Shown piece by piece: positions 28,231 through 40,058 of a DNA stretch of 64,000 nucleotides (the first letter of the stretch is position 1; each line of letters starts with the position of its first letter). The DNA is from Chrysomallon squamiferum (lineage: Eukaryota > Mollusca > Gastropoda > Neomphalida > Peltospiridae). The stretch covers positions 7,918,712-7,982,711 of the forward strand of contig CM022670.1 in assembly GCA_012295275.1 (NCBI GenBank), given 5' to 3'. The notes under the pieces are model-generated. The model ran no database searches. It was not told the origin of the DNA and saw only the letters and a program-made list of their open reading frames with translations. The position numbers and the translations under genes are program-made.

Positions 28231-31200
28231 GTTTTATTGTTTTTTGTTTGGTTTGGTTTTTTGTTTGTTTGTTTGTTTTGGGTTGCTTGTCTAAAAACTT
28301 AATAAATATCCTCAGTGGAACTTACTGAAATAATACTCATTTTATCATTTTCATCACTAAATTTGATTCTGCATCATAGAAGAGTAAATAATCATAGAGG
28401 AACCACTGAGCAAATATTAATTCATATTAGAATTATCCACTCGTATCCAGAGTAAACTGTTTGAAAATAATCTGAGGGTGATGTCATGTTAGTTTTGGGA
28501 CACTCTGGAGTATTCTGTTCTAGAGGTCAAGATGATACAGACAGACAGTCAAACAAACAGTTTTATAATAAAACCAGAATGTTGTTACTGGTTCTCTTAC
28601 TCACATTAGTTTTGTTTTTGGTTATTTTATTATTTTTATTTTTTTATTTTTTTATTTTTTTTATTTATATTATTTATTTGTTGGGGATTTTTCTGATTGT
28701 GTTTATTTTATTTTATTTAGTGTGTTTTTTTTGTTGTTGTTGATGTTGTTTTGCTTTTGATTTTGTGTTGATTGTGTAATTTATTTATTCATGATAAAAT
28801 AGCTTGCAATAATCAATATTATTTAAAAAAAAAAAAAAAAAAAATGGATGATGATGTGATGTATTTCATTGTTCATCCATCTATCCATCTATTTATTTGT
28901 TTTTTCTTTTGATTAATTCTTTATTATGGGAAGAAAAAATAAACGTAACACCTCATCCAAATGTTGGTATTTTTTAAAAATATATATATATTGCAGAAAT
29001 AATGTCTGTTTTAATTGGTTGTTTTCAGAACTGACAGGAAATGACACATTTAGATAGCTTATTTATATGCTTTTTATATTTATTTTTAATTTTTTAATTT
29101 TATTTTTTTGTTTGTTTTAACCACCATGTATCATTCAGTCACTGGAGGCTATGAGTAATCAAAACTTCTTCATAATTCAAATAAAAATATTGTCTGTAAG
29201 TCTGTATCTTTCTCTTTCTCTCTCTCTCTTTCATTTTTTTTCTCTCATTCTTGTTTTCTTCCTATCACTGTACCACTAAACATCTTGCCCTCTCTGTAGA
29301 TCTTTAATTTCAAAAATTTTAATGCATCATTGAGTTCTCTAGCAGTTGTTTCAAGTGCCTCATCTTTTATAAAGACTAGCTGTGCCTCTCTATTATGAGA
29401 TTTCACAGATATTGACTACATCTGATAGATGCCTATAAGTGATGTAATATCAGATATAATATCCCAGTGAAGGTTCCTGCAGGGCATGATTGATGACTAA
29501 GTATCGATGGGCAAAATTTTATGACTACTTTATCTTTTAAGTAAAGAATCTTGAACATTTTGAAATGAGAGAGAAGTCCCTTAGGGAGATAGGAAAATAA
29601 TGATACAAACAGCACTGGGAGATGGTGAAATAATGATACTTAGAGTACTGGAAGATGTGAAAATTACGATATGATCAGGACTGAAAGATGGTGATAAACA
29701 AAGGTGAAAGGAAAGTTAGAGAAATTGGGGAAGTGAAGAAATAATAATTAAAACAGATATTTTAAGACAGAGGGTAGAAGTAAGCACAGACATGTTTTGA
29801 TAATGACAGTTATTGAAAACAGTAACAAATGGTTTGTGTGCACATAGGTTAAAGATTAATGCAGTAAACATATCAGTCATCATGTCTCATATTTCTAGCC
29901 ATTGATTTAGAAGTTAAAGGTCAAATATGACATTTGAGGTGAAAAAAAAAAAAAAAAAAAAAAAATCTAATGATTGTTATTCTTGTCAAAAAGGATTACT
30001 CATTCTAGTCTTGTTAAATTTAATATTTATACTAGTATGAATTAGTATCAGATAAAGATGTTAGTGGAAAAGAAATGAGAAAGTGAATTGAATGAGAATG
30101 TATTTCATGTATTTTCTTGTTTTTTAACTTTTATTATGTGTTATTTATTTGTCATTAAAACATTCACAAGAATTGAAATAATGATGATAATGTGTCAATT
30201 TTTATTGTTAACTACAAATATCATAGAACAAAAAAAAAAAAAAAAAAAAAAATATGTTACTGACCATAAGTAAATAATTAAGAAAAAAAAAAGTTAATTA
30301 AAATTTTCCTTCTGTACATTTGTTTAACAATACAGCAACATGCTTCAGTTGATTGTTTATTGATAGAATCAAGCTGTTTTACATGCATCATTTGACTGCT
30401 CAGACAATTATTCTAGTTTCTGCATTTCTTTTTACAGATTCTGATCCTTCATACCTGAGCTTCGCTAACCCAAACTACAACTTCCCTGATGCAGCCCTCT
30501 CATTTGTCGAACATGAAGACAACAACAACCAACACCTGTATCAAATCAATCCAAAAGAACAGAATGAAACGTATGCAAATCATGACCACAAAAGGCAAGG
30601 TAGTGAGTCGAGCCTGGCATCTCCACTGTCACCAGACCGCAGTATTATTTTACACAAGCTGAAGACCCCATCTAGCGAAGAAAACAGTGACGATGAGACA
30701 TATGGAATCAAGAAGTCTAATAATGACGAGAGCAGCAAATTGCTTGACAAGGAGGAGAAAAAGGAGAAAGAGGAGGTCTCCTACTTGGCGAACAAGCCCA
30801 TCAAGTCATCAGGATTTCTTGGTTATTACTCGCTGCTTGAAGCAAAAGCTCGGGAACATGAAAGTCACACTGTTGTAGAAAGTCCTGACAGTCCAGATGA
30901 TGGGTTTGAGTTGGCCTTGGAAGAGAGACCAGCTGAACAGGAGACTAACCACAGGAAAGAGAAGTGAGTCACTTTAAAAGAAATAAAAGGACATGTTATT
31001 GAGCAGATTCTTAGAAATATGTGAGATATGTGACTAAAAAACTCAAAAGATTTATCATGAATTTAAAGTTTTTAGACAATTTTGAATTTTGTGACGAAAT
31101 GGTATATGAGACCGATGAACAAAGTTTTAATAGAATTATAAATAAAATTAGCTTAGACAAGAACTGTCAGAAGAAATGCTAGTTGATTGATAAAAAATAA

Positions 31201-34200
31201 ATGATACTGTCATTAAATAGAATAATACGGTAAAAATAATACAACGTAGTTAAACATTAAATTACAAAAAGAAAGAAAAAAATATTTATGTTTGGTTATT
31301 GTTCTTTTCACTATCACCCAAAACCTTGCTATTAAAATAGCAATAATAATGATAACATAAAACCGTTAAGCCTAACCAGATGTCATCAAACTAGCCAGAC
31401 TGCTTCAAATTAAATCGCATTCCATCTTCATCCTCACACCCTCTCCGACATAAAATCCAGACATAAAAATGAACCAACTCATCAAACAAACACATAAACA
31501 AAGAAAAACCTCCAAAACATAACACCCACGCATCAATACAGAGTAAAAAAAAAAAAATTAAAATAAATAAATAAATAAACAAAAGTAGACATTACCTCCA
31601 ATTTCATTAAAATCACTTATAAAACACCAATTACAGAACCGATGAAGATCAGAGACTGTGAAGACTTATTGTAGTTTGTCAACAGACTAATAATATTTCT
31701 TGTCTTGTCATCCACTGGTGACTACCTTACTGTATCTTTTTTTTAATTTTCACATTCCAGTGAATATCCTGAAAACACTGTAATAAATTCTCCAGACTCC
31801 AATGACAGTGGCATACACTCGGATAGCCGATCAGACGATGGTTTGTCTCACGGACATGGAAATGACAAAGAAGCTGACAGTCAGCAAAATGTAAGAACTT
31901 AATGTACTTTTAACAGAGTCAGTGGAAAACAGATTCGTAATTTGTTCTTGCATGGAGAAATTAATTTAAAGTGTGCTTTTCTTCTGAAGTTTTGAAAATA
32001 TTTTCAAATTTTGTACTCAATACTTTTTGGAATAACAGTCTCACCCAAATTAGTCTTTTTTTTTTCTTCTTTTTTTTTTCAATGGATATGATTTATAGTA
32101 AAATTAGATATCATTATGTTTTTGTGCACATTAATATTATAGATGTAATACTAGCTCAGAGCACAATGATTGACATCAAATTTTTATTACAGGGTTATGA
32201 TCCTGACCTGTACAGTCCAGAGGAAGATGAAGAGGTTTTACCTGCAGGCTGGGAGAAATGTGAGGGTAAGTATCTTGAATATCTGCATATTATTTACTTA
32301 CGATTTATGTGTGGTGGTGATTAAAGGATTTTAATTTGAAGCAGAATAAAGGAGAAGGTTAAAGACATTTCTAAGTGCATTTCATGATTTTGGTTTAAAT
32401 GTTTTTGTTTTTATTTTACTTAAATTCTGCTTGAAATAATAATGTTGTTGTTTTATCAGATGACAATGGTGCATACTACTGGCACATAAAGAGTGGGACC
32501 ATACAGAGAGACCCACCCAGTCCAGAAGACAGTGACCAGGTCACTCTTAGGTCGAAGTCAGTGTCCAGTGATGAGGTTAGTTTATTTATATTATTATTAT
32601 GTTTTTTAAAATGTTAAACCCATCAACTGTCATGTACATACCTACCAGTTCTAAGTAATGCATGGAAACATACTTGTTAATAATTTATTTATTTATTTAT
32701 TTGCTTCTTTCTCTCTTTCTTTCTTTAATTTACAAATAAAGAATTATTCTTGAAAGGAATATTTCATAAAGAGAGATATACAGTAGTTATACTTATATTT
32801 TGTTTTATTTATTTTCTCTATACATTATTAAAGAGAATTTCCTATATATGATAACATCATTACTTTTACATTTATATTAAACTTCATGATATCTAAAATA
32901 GTTCTAAGGTGGATTTTTGATGAAATAAAGATTACTGTCTACCATGAGATACATTCTATATATGATACAGACATCTAATTCTAAGATCTTAACCCAATAT
33001 TTTATATTACTGGTGTTACTAGACAACTGCAACTTATCCCATTTATATTACTTTATATTTATATATGTTAAGTAACAGGGCTGGTATGTTTGAAGAAATA
33101 GTTATTGGTCTTTCATGAGATATATTTTATAATTAGACAGACATTTTAGCTCACCATCTTAATCAACTATTTTATATAACCAAAACATCAAATATTTAAA
33201 GGCTTTTTTTTTTTTTTTTTTTTTTTGAAAGTTATTATCATTACTTACTATTTTATTTAACTGTTACTATTAAAGATATAATGATGTGCGTGTGTTACAA
33301 TCATTGTTTTTTTCCTTGTTTTATGTTAGTGTTATTATTATAGTATTGTTATATCCTCCTATTATAGGAAGATAACAGAGCGCCTTTCTTTATTAAACCT
33401 TCAGTTTAAAAAACATACCATTAAATTTAGCTATCTCTTCTCTTTGACATTTAAACAGTGAAAATAACATTTTCATGATATTTCCTTATGAAAAGCAAAA
33501 ATAACCACAAAAACAGCATACGGCCAAATGTTCTATTAATAACAGGGATCATGTATGGTATTGATTATGTAACAGAAATTTAGACAGTCTGGTTTCAACT
33601 CAGAAGTCTTGCTTGTATCCACTTGCATCACAGGTAATCACCAAAATAATAACAGTAGCTACAACATCTTATTAAGCAGGTCTCACACTGACAATTATGA
33701 CATGTATTTATTACTGCATTGGTTGTCAACTGATAATTTTACTGCCATAAAAATCAGTTCAATATTTGTCGTTCGTGCTGTTTCAGTTTTAGCGGTATTG
33801 ATACATTTCTTCTTTTAGACAATGTTAAGCTGTGGGTTTGTTTGTTCTTGTTAGTAAAATTAGTGTTATCTGTTAACATCACACCCACACATAAATATTA
33901 GCATATAATCATTTTTTTTCTTGCTTTTTTTCCTTTTTCTTTTCTCTCCCATCATATAAGGAGTTTGTAAATGTTTTGATATCTAAATTTGGTACATTAT
34001 AAAGATATAAAATAGCAAGGTAAATCTAATAACCTTATTATTGGTTGTTTATTTTTTTTAATTAATATTTTTTATTTGCTTTTTCTTTTTACCTTTTTCT
34101 TCTTCTTTTTTTATGAATACTTTTTAAAGACAACATAGTATTAATAATATGGGGGAAATTTGGTTATTTTTTTATTTTATTTTTTATTTTTTTTTTAAAT

Positions 34201-34767
34201 TTCAGATATTTCAAAATATTTTCACATTTTAATGAAACATTTTAGATTATTAAATCAACTGCAAATATGCACACACACAAACACACACACACACAGAAGA
34301 ATAACCCAGTGACCAACTGTTATAAAACTGATTAATAACAAGAAAGTCAGTCAATGTATTTGTGTATGACAACAAAATGACAATGTCCAGGGATCAATAG
34401 GACACATAATTTGTAATAGACGACTGTTTGTAACAGTTTCATGTAATCAGCCTTTTCCCCTGTTTCTAAATCCATTCCTTAATTTGCTGTCATCTACAAT
34501 TACAGCAGTGTTGGTACACACGTTATTGGGGTTAATGTGTTTTCCCATAGGATGTGTGATTTTCTTTTATTACTGGTCACTTGTCATATCCTGTTTTCAT
34601 ACAGTCTTGTCTTTGTGTAAGTTACATACCCAAGACGAAATCAGCTTTGTCATGATAATTCCTCTCATGTTTTTCTTTCTTCTTTTTCCTTTTTGTTATT
34701 ATTATTGTTGTTGTTATTGTTATTTTATTAATATTATTTATTATTATTATTATTATTATAATTATAC

Positions 34768-34801
<34 letters not shown>

Positions 34802-35052
34802 CATTATTATTTATTTATTTAGAATTTATTTATTTATTTATATTATTTATTTATTTATATATCATGTAATTACAATTTTAAATCAAGATCAGTTTTGTCA
34901 TGCTATTTCTTTTTTCTTCGTCTTTTTTTTTCTTATATTTATTTCTTTTCTTTTATTTGTTTTTATTTTTATTTATTTTTGTGGGGATTCTTTTTTACTT
35001 TTATTTTTATTTTGTTGAGTTTTTTGTAATATTTTGTATCTGTTAATTATTA

Positions 35053-35084
<32 letters not shown>

Positions 35085-38000
35085 GTTTTGTTATTGTTAT
35101 TGTTATTATTATTATTATATTCTGATATATGTTTATTTCACCCTCTTTTAATTACTTTATTTAAGTGAAGTTGAAAGACAAGACAAAAGAATTGATACAA
35201 TAAAAACAAAGCAGTTTAAAACATTTTTTAATTATCTCTGACCATTGTACTGACATTGTTTACTTTAGAATATACCTTTTTTTTATATATAATGTTAATA
35301 TATTGAATGCAGTTTAATTTTATTTATTTATTTATTTTTTTTTGTTTCCTCCCAAAAAAGAATTGTTCATTTGATTCTAGATATAAATACTTTGAGCAAT
35401 TTTTTTAGGATTTTATATAATTGTTATTAATGTTAAAAAAATGAATAATAATAATAATAGAAATAAATTTATCATCTTTAAAACTCTATTCTTCAATCAA
35501 AACATTTCTCACAAATAATTATTAACAAAAACAAAAAATTACTTGGGATTATAGCCTACCTGTTTTCACAATCTAAACATTCATTTCCTGCCTTGTTCAG
35601 ATGAATAGATTAATACTCCATTAACAATGATCTGAAATAAAAATAATACTTCCCTTGTTGCTAACTGAAGGGAAAAAAAAAAAAAAAAAAAAAAAAAGAA
35701 GAAGAAGAAATTCAGAAGAGATCATTTATTCTGTAATACAGTAATTGGTATTCTTATGGCACACCGTGGCTTTATAATCAATACAATCTGCTCCAAAAGA
35801 CAATTACACAAGAAATGTGGTAACTAGTTTTCTACATGTTTGATCCGTGGCTTTTGATGCGGATCAGTCCTGGCAAACAATGCAGGACACGCAGCCATAC
35901 ATCTCTTGTAGAGCCCATTGTGTCGAGCACATGATGCGGCATGCAAGGATGTCTTAAAGCACACAATGTGATAACGTGGTGTGGCGTGAAAACAGCCTGT
36001 TAATCCACTGCTTGTCACAAAGAGATGGCACTCGCAAATTGATGTGTAATTCATGCCAGTGGGTGATTGTATTCAAACATTTCTCAGCACTGTTTTGTGC
36101 AAACAAGTCTCAACCATACATCAAATCTGTTTTGTATAATAGTTTACAAAACAAGACTCAGCCAAACATCAACCTTATGTTGTTTAATGTTATACAAACA
36201 GATCTCAACCCTCTATTGTGTAATGAAGAGTATTGTATATATTCAGATATGTCTGTTTTGTATAATTATATATAAATATATCTCAAACCTATATCAAGTA
36301 ATGATTTGTAATACAATTAATCATGTCCCAATCCTACTTTGTATCACTGTATTCAGATATGTTCAGCCATATACTGAGTAATGTTGAATTATTTTATACA
36401 GGCACAGTTCACTGCTGTGTTGTTTAATCATGTATAATTTTTTCAAACATGTTTCTTACTCAAACTGTATTGTTATGAAGGCTAACTGCATATCAGTATG
36501 TCTCAGCTTATGTTGTTATGATTGGTAATGGAAACATCTCAATATTGTAGATAATGTTAGATAATTACTGATTGTGGGTAATTGTATATACATCTACATG
36601 AACAATGATTTATGCAATTGTAAATAATTGTATTCAGATATACCTGCACCCTCTGTTGTATGTCAGTTATATTCAAACATGTTTCAGTAATGAATTGTAT
36701 AATAATTTGACAAGTTTTCTCATACTATTACAGAACACTGTGGGGTCTGATTCAGTCTCCTCAACTCCTACAAGTAACATTTCCAGTACTGAAGAACATC
36801 TACAGGATTTTGAAGGTCATGCCCTTCAGTTTGCTGCCAAATCTCTGCAGTCTCTACAGTCCATGCAGTAAGTGTCTTTTAAATTTATGGTTACCCTTGC
36901 ATCTTCTTCAGCAATCTGAAGTTCCTGCCAGTTTTATAATCCCTCTATTTTATGTGATATATTTAAATTCAACTTCTGATTACCTGTTATATCTGACTCT
37001 TTGATTAATATATATACTGATTATTATTTAACCTATAACTTTGCCTTTTATCAGAGCATTAATCCTTTTTTTTCTTTTTTTTGTGTTGCATACATTAACA
37101 TTCACAAAATAAATAAATATGGAAAAAACATTTTATGTTACAATCTAAATTTATTTCATATTGAGTTGGAACAAAAATTCTTAGTATTTTTTCAATAGGT
37201 GGCATTTGTACACATGATTTTTTCATACACATACCTGAATTATGAAACATAAAATATTCTGAAAGGTGAATAAAATGGCATAGGTGTATAAATTTAAGTG
37301 CAGATATCTAAATAAGGTCTTCAAATTTCACTTAAAAAATCGTATGAACTTTTATTCCAAATGCAGTATAACCATAGATTCGGTGAAAGAATAGTTAGTT
37401 TCTTTTGTCCCTTGTCTGTAATGTTTTTTTTTAGAAATGCTACATTTTTCTTTACAACATTGTAACATGTACAGCAGCTATCAGTCTTTCCCCTTCACAG
37501 TTCTGATTATCTGAGAGTAGCATGTGTCAAACACACCAATTGTGAAGTGAAACAAGACTTTCTGTGATTTGTGTTTTCCTCTGTCTAGTTTTACTTGTGG
37601 TCTGATCATTTTCACTAAAACCTTCAGAGTATCCTCACTTAAACGTAGAACAGCCATTGATTTGTGAAATGAATATGTCCCGAGAGCTGATAAAATGTAT
37701 TTGTATCGTTATCCTTTCAAATGTCTTTTAGCTTTCTCCCATCTTTTTGAAAAAAAAAAAAAAAAAAAATTCTATTCTTTAATTTTTTTTTTTTTATTCC
37801 ATCTCACTAAAATACTTGACTTAATTAGCTAAGGAGTTCTCATGGAGCCATTTGCAGTTTGTTGAAGGCAAACAGTGTGTCTGAGTTGGATGCTTGTGAG
37901 ATGAATTGTTGGTTATTTTGCCTGCCAGTATTCCACGCAGCCCTTTATTTGTTGGAAATTGCCAACTCCAGTGTGATGCAAACGAGTGCACACTCTACAA

Positions 38001-38391
38001 TTTGTCACAGCTAATGTGCAGCTTTCTTCTAATTAGCATATTGATCCAACCACTTACAGACCTTGTTATATTCAAACCATGTGTCCAAAACAATTTTAAA
38101 TTACTTTTTTGAGCACTGAAAAAAATCTCGAACAAACAACTCTACATTTAATTTCGTTTCCTTATTAATGGTTTAATTAGTTAATTTTTAAATGTTCAAA
38201 AATATAATAAAAGTATGATAATAATAATGGGAAAAACCCCACAAAAAACGACAAAAAAACCCCCACTATATTATTTTTTTTTTTTAAACCTGATAATAAT
38301 AAAATAAAGAAAGAATAAATAAATATATTTAAAATATATGGGATAATACAGCAGGTGTTGATTACTTGTTTTGAAAAAAAAAATAATAATA

Positions 38392-38430
<39 letters not shown>

Positions 38431-39402
38431 TTTATTTTAATATACACCTTTTTTTATCCAACACATATTCCATGTTGTTTATTTGTTTATTGATTCCAAT
38501 CTGTTAATTTATAATTTAATTTATACCTAATGGAAAAATAATTTCCTCTTTATTATCCTAGAGCTATAATACACTTATTAATAAAATGTTTATTAAGATG
38601 ATGTTTAAAAATTCCTATACATTATCACTACTATTGTATTTTTTCTTCGTTTTTTTTCAGAACTACAAAAGCAGAACAGAAGGAAGATGCAAATGATGAC
38701 ACTATTCGACCAGTAAGGTTTGCAGTGCAGTCACTGGGGTGGGTGCCTATTGCAGAAGAGGACCTGACCCCAGAGAGAAGCAGTAAGGCAGTCAACAAGT
38801 GTATAGTAAACCTATCCTTGGGTCGCAATGACATCAATGATGTGGTCGGAAGATGGGGTGATGTAAGTTCAATAAGTGTTTTTTATTTCTAATTATTGAA
38901 ATGTAACATTACATAAGTTAAACGTAGGTCTTTTGTCAGCAATACGATGTCTGGTTAGTGTAACTTGTCTATAATTTTGAATTTAGTTATTTGAAAGTGA
39001 TTCTTTTGCTGTTGTTGTTTTTTTTGTTTGTTTGTTTTTTATTTTTTTTATTTTTTTTTCCTGTGCATATGCTGTTACAAGGATTGTATGTTACATCCTA
39101 TTACATGTAAAATTCGACTCCAAATGTAATTTTTAAAATTTTAAATTTTATTATTTAATTTCTTTTTATTATTGGTCTCTTTCTTGGCTTAAACCTTATT
39201 CCACTGAATATTTTTAATGAAACTGAATGTTCCCAGTAAATACAAAGACTCTCGAACCTTAAAATTATCTAATAATACTAAAAATAGTCCTAACCATTAA
39301 ATTTGGTTCTTTTGTAACAGACACAATTTAAAAATGGGTGTGTTTGTCTGCATAAAATTGATTTCAGGATATCATGATCAGACGTCATTGTTTTTTTTTC
39401 TT

Positions 39403-39433
<31 letters not shown>

Positions 39434-39919
39434 ATGTGAAACTTTGATGTGGACAGTAAAAACAAGCTATCTCAGGTCTTGATTTGTTTATTTTCTTCTG
39501 AGACGAGGGAATTCTTGTCACGCTATTGACGTATAAAAGACGTCATTATGTGGCGACGTGAGAGGGCTGGATGTGCGATGCAGTTATGATAATTCTGTCA
39601 GGTTTTTCATTGTATGAAAATTACAGTTTTGATGAAGTTAATTTCTCCTAGAATGGATTTATCTTGTCCCTTTCAGACGAATGTGATGAACTATAGCAAT
39701 AATTTTCATGTAAATGTAAAATAAATATTAAAATATTAGACATGTTATTTTTTTTTTTTTACTTTTATTTTTACTTAATTTAAAAATCTGATTTATTTAT
39801 TCATTCATTTTATAAACTTAAATGTATTTTTATTCTCAAGGAGAAAAATTAACTCAAATTTTCTTTTGTTTCCTTTAATAATATTTTTTTTATATATTCA
39901 TTTTATTTTTTTATATATA

Positions 39920-39959
<40 letters not shown>

Positions 39960-40011
39960 TATATATATATATCTGGGAATGTTGTTTTCAGTTTTCACCT
40001 CCTTTTTTCAT

Positions 40012-40058
<47 letters not shown>

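Larger units (their letters stand above)
14762..30437 (+). other. APBB intron from exon B to acceptor 30438
   Basis: This 15.7 kb holds no recognised exon. It contains poly(T) at 16268-16298 and 16922-16950, (CTTT)n at about 17001-17026, poly(A) at 19648-19685, T-rich blocks near 20131-20172, (TTA)n at 28197-28228 and poly(A) at 29941-29965 and about 30231-30252. Degenerate minisatellites lie at about 20470-21260, 24260-24700, 25590-26300 and 29590-29780. GC-richer non-repetitive islands that may be regulatory lie at 16600-16910, 17680-17960 and 19360-19570. Confidence 0.6.
32576..36733 (+). other. APBB intron between WW and linker exons
   Basis: This 4.2-kb intron has poly(T) at about 33206-33226, long ATT/ATTT microsatellite blocks at 34688-34860 and 35035-35120, and poly(A)+(GAA)n at about 35672-35710. 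A GC-richer unique island lies at 35760-36050. A degenerate tandem repeat runs from 36060 to 36720 up to the next exon. Confidence 0.7.

Noticed and set aside
30353-30437. ORF extending the APBB exon upstream of 30438
   Set aside because: A strong acceptor (TTCTTTTTACAG) sits at 30437 and the upstream residues are AT-rich hydrophobic noise, so this part is intron.
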